The position numbers and the translations under genes are program-made. Shown here in pieces: positions 1-14,000 of a DNA stretch of 64,000 nucleotides (within the stretch, counting starts at the first letter, position 1; each line of letters starts with the position of its first letter). Source of the stretch: Karstenula rhodostoma CBS 690.94 (Eukaryota > Ascomycota > Dothideomycetes > Pleosporales > Didymosphaeriaceae); NCBI GenBank assembly GCA_010093485.1, contig MU001492.1, positions 924,557 through 988,556 on the forward strand. Reading direction: 5' to 3'. The notes under the pieces are model-generated. The model worked only from the letters and a program-made list of their open reading frames with translations. It searched no databases and was not told the origin of the DNA.

Positions 1-230
1 TTAGTAGTAATATAATTATTAATATAGTCTCTAGCTAGATATTTAAATCTAAAATAGTTAGTAGTAATATAATTATTAATATAGTTTTTAGCTAGATACT
101 TAAATCTAAGGTAGTTAGTAGTAATACTATTATTAATATAGTTTCTAGCTAAGTACTTAATTCTAAGGTAATTTACTATAATATAACTATTAATAAAGTT
201 TCTAGCTAAGTATATAAGTAGTAATTATAA
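1..230. repeat. 57-bp tandem repeat, about four copies
   Basis: The unit beginning TTAGTAGTAATA recurs at positions 1, 58 and 115, with a more diverged fourth unit near 172. The period is 57 bp. Differences between units are mostly transitions, as RIP would leave. The array may continue to the left of the window. Confidence 0.85.
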
Positions 231-3200
231 TTACTAGTAATATTATTAGCTAGGAAAAGTAAAAGAAAAGGGAGATATTATTATATTAATAGGTTACCTA
301 TATTATTAGATAGGTATATCTTATATTAATAGTTACTAGTTAAAGGACTATAGAGAAAGAGATATTATTATACTAATAGGTTACTTAAACTATTAAATAA
401 ATATACTATATACTAGCTTAATTAGCTAGATAGTTATAAATATAACTACTACTTTATATAATAGAAACTTATACTATATTACTTTATACCTAATAAGGTA
501 AAACTAATATATAGTATCTAAATAATAATCTAAAATAAGTTTTATTAATATATCTAGAGAAAAGAATAGTAATCTAGTATAAAATAGGTCTATATTATAG
601 GTTTTTATTTAATTAGCTAGATAGTTATAGATATAACTACTACTTTATATAATAAAAACTTATACTATACTATTCTATACCTAATAAGGTAAAGTTTCTA
701 TACTATAGGGTATCTAAATATACCTTTATATTAGTAGTAGTATAAGGGGGACTAATAAAAACTATATTACTAAAACTTTTTTAATTTCTTTACTAGCTTT
801 AGTATTTTATAATTATAAGTCCCCTAGCTAGGAAAATACTAATATCTAGTATATTTAAAGCTAGCCTTTATAATTATATTTTTATAAGCCCTAGCTAAGT
901 ATATCTAATATTTAGAGTTATTCTAAATATACTAATTATAATAATTATCCCCCTTAAGGAGTCTATTTACCTTAGTCTCTATAATCTATATAGTATAGAA
1001 ATACTAGTTAATTATAATTTCTACTATACCTTTTAGAATTTATATTTAGGGTTAGCTTTTTAACTAAGTCTATTTAAGTCTAGTTACTTTTAGCTAATAA
1101 ACTTATAGTATTTATAAATAAAATTAAAATCTATTAGAGTAATAGAAAATTTATATATTTTTATAGAGAGTAGCTAAAAATAAGAATATAAATATACTCT
1201 TTTAAAAGATACTATTATTATTTCTACTCTTTTCTTTATTTTTAGCCTCTCCTATCTCTATATCCCTATTAAAGTTTATAAGTATAAATATAAAATTATT
1301 ATTATTATTATTATTAGTAATAATTAGGGCTAGGAGAGGAGGAATAGGTATAGGGGTAGATATAGATATAAGAGTAGAAATAGAAGTATCTATATATTAT
1401 TTTTCTTATTAATACTATTCTAAATATATTATAAGTACTAGTAATATATATATAAAAGAAAAAAAAAATTAAGCTAGCTTAAATACTATACTATATATTA
1501 CTATTAAGGAAATATAAAAGATATAAGAATTTATAAAACTTTTTTTTACTATAAATATAGTTTACTTATAGGGTTATACTTAGTAGGCTAGAAGGTTAAA
1601 GAAAATAAGGGAAAGTATATAGAAGTATAATTCTAGAATAGGTACTAGAATAAATATAGATAGGTAGTATAGTAGGTAATTATATAGTTAGGTATTATAG
1701 GGTAAGAGAAAAATAAAATTATTAATATAAAAATAATTACTTATACTATACTAAGGCCTATAAAAGGTACTAACTATTACTTTAAAAATAAAATAAAAAT
1801 AAAAATTAATAATTATCTTTTTACTTACTTTAAATTAATAATTATAATATCTATAAGAATTTTTTATCTATACTAATATTAACTAATAATAAGATAGAAA
1901 AAAAAAATAATATATATAAAGTATTTTAGTAGAGATACTAATTATTAGGATAGTTTTTCTAAATTATAAAGTAGATTTACTTTAAATTACTTTCTTCTAT
2001 TTACTTAATAGTAGTATATATCTATAATAAAGTTTCTTTTTACTAATATTTATTATTAATATAGTAGAGTTAACCTTTAGAATATAATCTATATTATAAG
2101 GATAGTTTATAAATCTAATATATATATAAAAAATAGTATATTTATTCTAATCTTCTAAATAAAATATTTATAACTAATAACTCTTAAATATAATATATTT
2201 TAATAAAATATAGTAAAGTAAAATATCTATATCCTTTTAACTATCTACTAAAATAATATTTTTAATTATATTACTATATTATTAAATATTACTTTTATTT
2301 CTATCTTTACTATTACTACTATTATTACTATTATCTTAGAGTTTAATAAGTTTATTATCTAGGTACTCTTCTAGATAGAGTCTTTTATATAGATTAATAA
2401 GTATTTACTAGAATATATTTTACTACTAGCCCTATACTAAACTAATAATATTAACTATTTCTATAACTTTAATTTTTTTATATTTAGTACCTATACTAGT
2501 ATCTATATACTTAGTAATAGAGATAATCTAAATCTCTAGAATTAGAGTAATATATTTAGAGATATCTCTAAAAAAACTAAATAGTCTAGAATTATATTAT
2601 ACTTACTAATACTTATAAATTAGAAAATAGAAGAGTATTCTCTATTTATATAATAGTTTTATTCTAAGACTAATATATCTAATAATTTTTCTAGAAAGGG
2701 CCTTATACTTATAGAGTATATAAGTATTAGATATAAAAATAGAAATAATAAAAAAAAAAATTTTATAAATAAGAAGATTAGAAAAATAGATATATAAGTA
2801 CTACTATTATAAATATTTTATAACTAATTAATATAAGTATTATAGACTAAGTAATATTATACTAGAGTACTATTAATATATAGTTACCTATAAAATATTA
2901 AAAATAATTCTATAATTTACTTTTACCTAGCTAGTCCTTTAGAGAAATATCTATATTACTAAACTATACTTAAGAGATATATAGAGGTACTAATAACCTC
3001 TTAATTAGAATTAAAATAACTAAAAGTAAGGATTTAAATCTACTCTTAGCTAATAAGAGAGAATAAATTTAGTAAAATCTAGAATTTTTTTTATTTTTAG
3101 TATAAATACCTTAGTTAGGTATACTAAATATATAAAGAGAATATATAAGGGGATATAGAATATAATTATAAAAAGTATTAAAGGGTTACTATAAATTATA

Positions 3201-3892
3201 ACCTATTTAAGTAGATCTATATACTTTAAAAAATATACTTTAGAGGAGTTTATAGTAGTAATAGACTAATAATACTATAATTAGTATATTAAATAGTATC
3301 TAAAAATATTTTTAATAAAGTTTAACTATATTTTTAATAGTTCTTAATTATATAATATATACTTTTAGGGTATATTATAGAAATATAATATATATACTAG
3401 TATTAGGGAACTTTAGAATTTAGCTATAATATAGATAGTATTTTAAGTAATATTATTAATAATATAGGTAGTTTCCTAAGTAATAATATTACTAATATAG
3501 GTAATTTTCTAAGTAATATTATTAATAAGAATTATAATATCTATCTATTATATATTCTTTTATAAAATAGTAATACTAAATTTAATAAAGTAAGTTAGTA
3601 CTCTAATTAAATATTAAAGAGTAGGGCTAGAAACTTAATAGTAATAGAACTTAATACTAAAAATATTTTAATAACTATATAGTTCTTATATAGTATAATA
3701 GTCTAGTATTACTAGTAAGTATTTTTTTTTTAGTTTAGTAGCTAGTACTATAGGTACTTTATTATTAGCTCTAGCTAGTACTAAGTACTAGTAATAGAGA
3801 ATTACTAGTCCTAACCCCTTCTATAGTTTTAGTATACTAGCCCTAAAATATAGTTCCCCTTATTTATAATAGATATTCTATTTTATATTACT

Positions 3893-5430
3893 AAAAATAT
3901 AAATATAAATAAATACCTAATAATATAATATATACTATTAATTCTATTTCTAAAAAGTAGTTTTTAATTATATAACTATTTAAATAAATAACTATACTAG
4001 TACTAGATTACTAGTCTTAGTAGTAGTACTAGCCCTAATAATATTACTAGCTCTAGCTTTTCCTTTTTTTTCTTTTTTTTCTTCTTTTCCTCTTCTAGTT
4101 TTTACTAACCTTATAGCTATTTACTATAACTATTACCTCTTTATATTAATAATAATTTTTATAAGTATTAGAGGTATCTATTATACCTTTAAGTCCTATT
4201 TTCTCTAGTTTCTATTAATAGTACTTACTATTAAATATAGTTATTTTAACTTATTTTACTATAGAGAGCTATTTTTATTTATTAACCTCTATATTATTAG
4301 TATTAGTTTTTTAAAAGGAGTCTATAGACTTATTATTAAATATAACTATTTTAACTTATTTTATTATAGAGAGTTATTTTTATTTATTAACCTCTATATT
4401 ATTAGTATTAGTTTTCTAAAAAGGATTTATAGGTTTACTATTAAATATAGTTATTTTAATTTATTTTACTATAAAGAGTTATTTTTATTTATTAATCTTT
4501 ATATTATTAGTATTAGGTATTTAAAAATAATATATAGATTTATATTAGTAGTTCTATAAAATAGGCTAATTTTAATTACTAGTAATACTAGTACTATATT
4601 TCTAGTTTTAATTATATTTCTAGCCTTAGCTCTTCCTTTTTTATTATTTTTATAACTTAGATATACTAGCCCTTTAGTACCTTCCTTTAGAAACTTCTAG
4701 ATACTCCTTTAGGTATCCCCTTTATCTATATAGTAGTACTTCCCTTATCTATATATTAGATACTCTAGTATAAATAAATATTTAATAATATAATATATAC
4801 TATTAATTTTATTTTTAAAGAATAGTCTCTAACTATATAGCTACTAAAATAATAAGTAGATTAAAGAAAGAATTTTTAATAATTTAAATATAAATAGTCT
4901 AGTTTAGAGACTATAACTAGAGATAATAATATTTAGATACTCTTTAAATATTTCTTTTACCCTCTCTATTCTTTTTTTTACTAGTTAAACTATAGTTTAT
5001 ACTATATATAGACTAATTATAGCTAGTCTATACTAGCTAATTCTATAGTAAAAATAAATAGATTAAAAGTAAAAAAAATAGTTTATTTATATTACTAGTA
5101 CTAGTAATATTACTAGCCCTATAGGTACCCCCTTAAATATCTATCTTAGGGCTCTTTTAACTATTTATATTTTTTTTTTATTTTTTTTTTCTTTATTCTC
5201 TTCTATTTATCTCTATTATAAAGAAGCTAGTCTATACTAATTAATTCTATAATAGAAATAAGTAGATTAATAATAAAAAAGATAGACTACTCTATATTAC
5301 TAGCCCTAGTAGTATTACTAGTTTTATAGGTATTCTTCTTATCTATATATTAAGTACTTTAGTATAAATTAATATTTAATAATATAATATATACTATTAA
5401 TTTTACCCCTAAAGAGTAGTTTCTAATTAT
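3893..5430. repeat. Dispersed direct repeats of about 80 bp
   Basis: A segment containing AATAATATAATATATACTAT followed by an AAGAGTAGTTTCTAAT-like stretch occurs near 3,900-3,975, 4,765-4,840 and 5,350-5,430 in the same orientation. The intervening DNA repeats phrases such as CTAGCCCTA and TTACTAGT. It looks like a degraded larger repeat with internal duplications. I cannot assign it to a transposon class. Confidence 0.55.
4231..4545. repeat. 105-bp tandem repeat, three copies
   Basis: Units starting TTAAATATA lie at 4,231, 4,336 and 4,441, giving a 105-bp period. They share a core containing TTATTTTACTATAGAGAG and TATTATTAGTATTAG. The third unit decays towards 4,545. Confidence 0.85.
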
Positions 5431-6327
5431 ATAGTTTTTAGAAATAGAAAGCTACTTTCTATAGTACTAGACTATTAGTTTTTATTTTTACTCTTTTTAT
5501 TTTTTTTATTCTATTCCTCTTCCTTATCTAGATAGACTATAAATACCTATATATAAGCTAATTATAGTTAATTTATACTAGTTAATTCTATAGTAATCTA
5601 TATAGTATTACTAGTTCTCTAAATACTCTTCTAGCTATTTATATACTTTCTTTTTTTTATTTTCTTTATTTTTACTAGTATAGACTAGCTATAGTTATAT
5701 TATATATAGGCTAATTATAGTTAGTTTATATTAGTTAATTATATAGTAATCTATATAGTCTCCTAATAATTATAAATTATAGCTAGACTATTAGATTAGA
5801 TAATTTCCCTTATATATATAGCTAGTTTTAACTACTAGTAGTACTAGTAGTATATTTCTAGTACTAGTTACTAGATATATTTTTTTAATATAGTTACTAT
5901 AGTAATATATAAATAGTAGTCTAGTAAATAGATAAGTTTATACTTAAATATATACTAAATAACTACTTTTCTTCTCCTTAATATATATAATTATACTATT
6001 TAACTCTAAGTACTTTAATTCTATTTAAGATACCTATAAGTAGTTTTATTTTAAAGTAGTTAATATTTAATATTATTCTAGTCCCTATATCTACTATAAT
6101 ATCTAAAGGAGGGGAGTAGTATCTCCTCTTTTAAAAAGAGGTAATAAGGATTTATTACTATTTATTCTTACTTTTACTACTACTATTTTATTTACTATAA
6201 AAGGTATTATTATAGGTAACTTAGCTATTACTATTATAAGTCTAATTTTCTATACTATAGATAAAGTAATATACTAAGTAGTTATAATTCTATATAGCCT
6301 AGATTCTAATCTAGACCTATAGGACTA

Positions 6328-8060
6328 TATATTATAGAGATTTACTATAAGGTAGGGTAACTTAATAAAGTAGGGGGGATAAAAAGGTATATTATACTTT
6401 ACTAATATATAAATAAAGGGGGACTAAAAAAGTAGCTAAGGCTTACCTAGTATCTATATATAGGCTAACTAAAAAGGGTATAGTACTAAGCTAGCTAAAA
6501 CGGGCTTAGTATAAGGCTAATCTAAAATAGACTTAGTATATATTTATTAATACTTAAGAATTCTAATAATAGAGAGTTATTAATAGATAAAAAGGATAGT
6601 TTTTATTAAGACTAGAGAAAAGTATATATAGGTAGATACTACTACTTATATTACTCTCTCTATTCTACACTCTATTAGTTATTAATAGTATATATAAGAA
6701 AAGAATATAATTAAAATAGCTATTATTAGTATACTATAAATCCTACTTAATAATATAATATTACACTTATATAGTATAAGTATACTAATATAATACCTAG
6801 TCCTTAGGATTAATTTAACTAAGGCTAATAATAATAATAATAATAATAAGACTATATAGATATTTCCTACTATACCTCTAAATAATAATAGAGCTATCTA
6901 GAATACTTAGTAATACTCTAAATATATCTATTCTATAATTAAATTCTAGTATAATAGTAATAATAAGGATACCTAGAGGATCTATAATAAAGTTAAAGTT
7001 AAAGTTAAAATTAATAAGAACCTAGTATATATAGATATTAGTAAAGTATTTAAGCTAAATTATATAGCTTAGTTAGCTATTATAGAACTAAAGAGGGTAA
7101 TAATATAATAGTAGTACCTAGTATATATATAATAAAAACTATAGGAGATTAAAGCCTATTATAATAAAGGGAAGATAACTAAGGAAGATAAGAAGTTTAT
7201 AGTAGAGATAATAGATAAGATAAGTATCTACTAGATATAAGAGGTCCTATATAGTATAGTAAATATATAGGTAAGGGTAGAGGTAAAGGAGTCCTAAGTC
7301 CTATCCTAAGTCCTAAGCGCGGAGCCTATAGGGTAACGTATAAAGGGTAAAGGGTAAAGGATAAAGGATAAAGGATAGAGATAGTAGCTATATATAGTTA
7401 GTATTTAAAGATAGAGTATTAGAGGTATATAGTATATTTAGTTATAAAATACTAAGTATAGGAGCTTAGTATCGTATTAATAGTAGAATAAAATAATAAG
7501 GATTATAATATAAAATTAACTAGTATCTAGCTATAATTAGTAGCTTTTAATAGATTTTAATAACTAGTTCTAGGGAAAGATAGTAATTAAATAAACTCAA
7601 CTTAATAAAGTAAGGATTCTAAATAAATAAATAAAGAGGTAACTAACTAATACTAGTCTAGAACTATATAGTATATTTATAATAGGAGAGAGCTTTTTAT
7701 TTTTCTTTAATACTTATTTTATATATTTTTTTATATTTTTTTAATTATTAGTATAATACTAACTATTATTTAATACTAATTCTCTTTACTTATACTTACT
7801 AATATCCTTAATTTTTTATTTATAGCTTATAGCTTATAGTTTATAACTTACTTTATTACTATTACTATTACTATTACTATTAATATTATCTATTTATTAT
7901 TACTATTAATATTATCTACTTATTATTACTATTAATATTACCTACTATTTTTTTATATATTCTATAAAACTACTACTATTTACTTTATATTTATTAACTA
8001 TATAGGTTATTCTAATTTAATTATAATTACTTTTACTATAAAGTCTAGCTCCTTTTAACC
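6328..8060. repeat. About 1.7-kb dispersed repeat, left copy
   Basis: This stretch aligns by eye with 53,340-55,080 in the same orientation. Shared landmarks are the TIR, GGCTAACTAAAAAGGGTATAG, the GAGCCTATAGGGTAA segment, a heptamer array and the AAAGAGCTTTTTATTCTT-like end. The copies differ by transitions and several indels. No reading frame survives. Confidence 0.7.
7328..7382. repeat. Heptamer tandem array (TAAAGGG/TAAAGGA)
   Basis: Seven-base units, TAAAGGG degrading to TAAAGGA, are repeated about six times just after GAGCCTATAGGGTAACG. The same array is present at about 54,310-54,372 in the second copy, so it belongs to that repeat family. Confidence 0.75.
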
Positions 8061-10556
8061 CTTAAGAACTATTATAATTAGCTTTTACTACTTACTAGTA
8101 AAGTCTCTATTTCTAGTTAACTACTATAAAGATAATTTTATTCTAGATTAATAATACCGCGTATATATATATATAAGAAACTTATTAATAGACTCTATAA
8201 TTATATAGTTTATAACTATAATTTATAGTATTTATATACTAGATTAATTATTATACTAATAGAGGTTAACTTATTAAATAATATATTAGATCTTATAATA
8301 TATCTAATTAAATATATTTAAATTACTAATAGATTTACTACTAGTATATACTATATTATATTTATTACTAAAAATTAGTTACTTATTATTATTAGCTATT
8401 TTAATAGAGATATAGTATAGATTTTTTTCTATAAAAGTTAGCCTTTATATATAATACTATAAGTTACTTATTACTAATAAGTAATTTCTTTTTTATATTT
8501 TTTTTTAAATTATAATATTATTAATATTTTATAATATTCTTAATATTTTATAACTTCTCTATAATTATATATTAGATATTAGTAAATAAGAAGTATACTA
8601 CCCTACTAGTATTATATAATATTATAGTATTATAGTATTACTATATTATATAATATATATAGATAGGTTACTACTTAGTTAATTAAGTCTAGTATTATAG
8701 ATATTCTTTTTTCTCTTTTATTATAAATAGTATTATCCTTTAGAGCTATTTAATAGAACTATATAGTATCTCTAGATATTTCCTTATTACTAGGTAGTTA
8801 TAATAGTAACTTTATATTAAAAAAAAAAAATTATTCTATATTTATATTTATATCTATATCTATATCTATACTATTATAAGTCTAATCCTCTATATTATAA
8901 GTAGAGTAATATATTAAGTAGCTATAATTCTATATCTATATTTATATTTATATTACTATAAGTCTAACCCTCTATATTATAGATAAAATAATATACTAAA
9001 TAGTTATAATTTTATATTTATACCTTTATTATTAGTACTATTATTAGTACTATCTTTACTTTTATTTAACTTAGTATAGATACTAGTATCTATACTAGTA
9101 TTTTTACTATTATAAAATCCCTCTTTAGAATTTATAAATACTAAAATATTAATATCTATAGTATTACTAATTAGAATACTAAAAAAGAGGGGATACCTTC
9201 TACTAAATAAAATTAGGTAGGCTATAAAGAAACTCTACTATATAGTAAATAAAAAAACTTAATAAAAGAAAACTTAGATAAAAAAGTATAGGCCTAAATA
9301 AAAAAGAAGTTAAAACTATTAATTTAATATATACTTATATATAATCTAGGGTTAGAAATATATATATAATATTTTATACTAAAATAAAATAGTAATAAAA
9401 CTATTATTATAACTAGGGCTAGTAATATAGTACTAGTATTATAAGTAACTAAAACTAAATATAAAGTTATATATTTTTACTAATAATATATTTCTTTTAT
9501 ATCTCCCCTTAAGGATTTATAATAAAATTTAGAAATATATAGTTATTACTACTAGCTACTAGAGCTAGTAATATAGTATTCTTATTATTAACTACTAGAA
9601 CTAGAAATATATTACTAGTACTACTAGTAACTAAAACTAGAAATAAAGTTTTATATTTCTATTAATAATATATCTATTAGATTATAATATACCTTTTCTA
9701 TACTTTCCCCTAAATATCTATAATAATATTTAGAGATATTAGAATTTTTATTCCTATATAGCTTTTATATAGTATATAATATATTAGTATAAAGAAATAT
9801 TTTATTAAATATTCTAAAATTACCTTCTATTTATACTAAGTTAATTATTAGATATATTTTAAGGAGAGTTTATATCTAAGGAATTAATATTATTAAGAAG
9901 GAATCTTAGTATTACTATCTTATTAGTAAGTATATAAAATAAAAAATATTAGAATTAAAAAAAAAAAAAATTATACTATAGTAAAGCTAAGAAGAATAGT
10001 CTAATATATTTATATTTATAAAGAATTCTATAGTTATTAGATAATCTCTCTATAAGTAACCTCTTAATAAAACTAACTTATCTATATAGTAATAAAAAAA
10101 TAAAATATTTCTAAATAAGCTCTATTTCTTATTAGTTTTAGTAAATTAATAATAGTATTATTTTTATATAAACTTATAGTATACTCTATATATCTAACTA
10201 TATAGAAATATTAACTTAAAAATTATAATTCCTTTCTAGTATTAAAAATATAATAGTAAATCTATTAATATATCTTTTTTATTAGTATATTTTTCTTTAC
10301 TATTACTAGAAGTATAGTAGTAGATTTATTATTATACTTTTTTTTTACTAACTTTTTTTTTTCTTTTCTTACTATTACTATTACTAGAAGTATAATAGTA
10401 AATTTATTAATATATATTTTTTTTACTAGTACCCCCCTTTCTATTACTACTATTATCTATTTCTATTAATATAATCTATAAAAATATATTAATAAAAGTA
10501 ATATATATATATTTAAATAATTATATTTAACTAGAAATAGTATAATAAGCTCTATT

Positions 10557-10802
10557 TATAAGGATTAATTTAACCTAAGGTTAAATCCCCTTATAGAATA
10601 TTTACCTACTTTCGAGCTTAGGCCTTATCTAGTGGCCTATATATAGATTAGTTAGTAAATCTTAAATATCTAGTATATAGAGAGTTCTTCCTTAGGATTC
10701 TCTCTATTTTAGTATTTTAAGTTTAGTTTTAATTTATATAGTTTCTTCTATCTATTTAATTTTAAGAGTATTTATTTTATTTAGCTATATTCTAGCCTTA
10801 TA
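10557..10802 (+). repeat. 5' LTR of gypsy copy A
   Basis: This 246-bp repeat is identical in length to 18,451-18,696. Differences between the pair are transitions (for example AACCTAAGGTT versus AATCTAAAATT). It ends in TCTAGCCTTATA. Confidence 0.92.
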
Positions 10803-10918
10803 TTAAACTTAAGACCCCTTTTTTTAACTAGAGATTAGTAACTATAATATCTACCTTTAGCTCTTTAGGTATAGAAAGGTCTACTAAAATCCTGAAATTT
10901 TTCTTTAGGTTAGTTATT

Positions 10919-11085
10919 AAGGCGCTAGAATATCCTCTAAAGTCCTTATTAAAGGCTAGCTATTAAGGTACTAGAATATCCTCTAAAATTCTTATTAAAG
11001 GCTAGCTATTAAGGTACTAGAATATTCTCTAAAATCCTTATTAAAAGCTAGCTATTAAAGTACTAGAATATTCTTCTAAATTTTT
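10919..11085. repeat. 46-bp tandem repeat in the gypsy leader
   Basis: About four units of 46 bp, with the core CTAGAATATCCTCTAAA, lie between the 5' LTR and the former gag region. The inverted second copy carries the matching array at about 52,180-52,370, so the array is part of the family and not a local accident. Confidence 0.85.
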
Positions 11086-14000
11086 TAAACTCCCTTAAAA
11101 ATCTACTAATATTAGGTACCTTTAGTAGAATTAACTACTATAAAGGTTAAATCCCTTTTAGGTAAAAATATATACTTACTATAGATATATTAAAAATAAT
11201 ATATATATCCTTAGTAAATAGGTTTAAAATATAACTAATTACCTACTTATTACTTATATTTTACCTACTTAAATCTACCTTTTACTTTTATAGTAAATAT
11301 TAATTTATATAATATTTTTATCTTAAATAGCCTTTTCTTCCTATTTATTTTACCTTTAAATAGCTCTATACCTACTATACTACTATCTATAATTAAGTAT
11401 ATAAAGATAAAACCTTTAGTATCTAAGTAGTCTATTAATAGGGATTTAATATCTTTTCCTTAGAGCTATACTAGGACTTACTCTATAAGCTATACTACTA
11501 AAGTAATAATAGCTTTTAATTTTAGTAAAGAAAACCTTAATAATATTTTAAAAATAAATAACCCCTATTATAGTATAATTATAGATAAGATACTATATAT
11601 ACTATTTTAAAGTTATTTATCTATTTTAATATAAGAATAGGTATTAGTAGTTAAAGTCTTTAGTATATAACCTTCCTATAAGCTAGAAAACCTACCCTTT
11701 TAGATTAAACTTTTCCTACTAGAACTAGGTATCTAGCTACCTAAAGGTACTAAAGAATATCTAGCTAATATTAGTAAAATTAAGAAGGAATTAGGCCTCT
11801 ATTAGAATTCTAGAACTAGAAATTATAAGAAAGAAAAAAATAATTTTAAGGCTAGTCTATAAGTAACTAGACTATAAGAGCTAGAGAAAGTATCTAAACT
11901 ATATATAGCCTTTACTAATATTAATATAATTATTCTAGACCTAATTACTTTAAATAGAAAGTACCTAGAGACTTTAAACTACTAAGGTCTAGAGTTTACT
12001 ACTACTTCTAATATATATATAGACTATATTAAGGCTAATATAGTTCTATTTACTATAAAGTTATAGTTTATAGTCTTATCCTAATATATATATAAAGTAT
12101 AGGACTAGCGATAAAAGCTAGTCTAGTAAAATATTAATTTAAATAATAAAATTAATATTATAATAGACTCCTAGATATAGACTTAAAAGGAAAATAATTA
12201 TCTATAAACTAAAATTATAGAATTAAAGAAGGCTACTAAGACTAAGAATTAATTAATATAGGTAATAATTAGTAATTTAGATAGTAATAATAGCTTTAAG
12301 TTACCTTACTAGTTTAGTATTTTCCCTACTAAGCTAGTACTTACTATTAAATATAATACTAAACTAGTTACTTTAAAAATAGATAATTAGTAAGATATAG
12401 ACTATTCTACTATAGATTAATATATTCTAAAAGTAAATACCTCTAGTAAACTTTTCTATAAAGTACTAAACCTTTATTATATAAAATACTAAGCTTACTA
12501 GAGTAAATACCTATCCTCTAAAGTTCTAGACTCTAATAAGTTTAATAGTAATAAGACTTAGTTTAAGCTATAGTTCTATTTACTAAAAGTTAAAATTAAG
12601 TCTAATATAGACTATTTTTAGTAAAATACTCCTAAAAAATATATTATAGCTATTATTAATTATATTAATATATAGCTAAAAGACTATATTTTTAAAATTT
12701 TTAATATCTAGAAATAGTAGTAATTAACTATATCTCTTATAGGTCTATATAACTACCTCTAAGCTATATTTATACTATTAAACTAGAATATTAATATCTA
12801 TACTAACCTCTAAAAGATAATACTTCTATTTAGAAAAAATATAAACTTATTTATTATATAGTATAATATATTTATAAACTAGATTAGGTTTTATCCTAAT
12901 AATCCTAAAGAGATACTCTATAAGAAGCTCTATATAAAACTTACTAACTAGCTTACTTAGAATACTATTAACCCTACTATAAACTATAATAAATTTTATA
13001 TTATTATCTATAAGTTATATAAAGTTTATAAGTATAACTATTAGACTAATTATAACTAATTTACTTTCTCTACCCTATATTATTATAAGAAGTTTTTATT
13101 ATAAATAGTTACTTTAGCCCCTTATTATACTATAGGACTACCTAAAGATACTATAGTAGAATTAGCTCTAAAGCACTAATCTACTAACCCTAAATATAGG
13201 TATTCTAGAGAGTAATATTATAAGAATTAGATATATTATAACTACCTCTTTAAGGATTATATTTATTATAATTACCCTATTAAATCCTATAATAGGTATA
13301 TTATTACTACTATTATAAAGGTTTAAAAAGAGAATAAGGCTTACTTTTTTTTAAAATCTAGTAATAAATATACCTCTAATAAAGACTCTAAGTTAGACTT
13401 TAAGTTAGAAAACTAGAGGTACTAGTTAACTCTAGACTAGTGCCCCTAATAGGAGTAGTAGATATAGAACTAATTAACCTATAAAAGCTAATATTCTACC
13501 CTAAGAAATATTATACTAACTCTAAAGGTATTTAAATCCTTAATTTATTTAGGGGAATACCTTTTATACTTTCTATAATATTCTAAAATAATAGATATAA
13601 AATTTATATATATAGCCTTATTAATTCTAGTATATTTATATATAATCTTATTACCTTATAGCTAGAGAAAGTACTAAGATACTAACTTAATATTAAGTTA
13701 ATATAGCTTAAATACCTAATCCCTTTTAAAAGTTTTACTAGTAAGAAGGCTATTTTAGTTAATTACTACTTTTAAATAGTACTTAATATTAATAGATACT
13801 CTATAACTATATAGTTTATTTTATATAAAATAGGAGACTATAACCTTATTATAGAATAAAAATTCTTTAAGAATACTAAATTACTAATTAATTATTATAA
13901 CTAGTATTTAATATAGCTAGATAATATACTATTATAGGTTATTACTCTACTTATAGTATTATACTATCTACTTCTACTAGTTAATAAAGAATACTAATTT

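Noticed and set aside
7328..7382. TAAAGGG heptamers that look like a telomeric repeat
   Set aside because: They are internal to a dispersed repeat with a second copy at about 54,310. The unit is not the TTAGGG type usual in these fungi.
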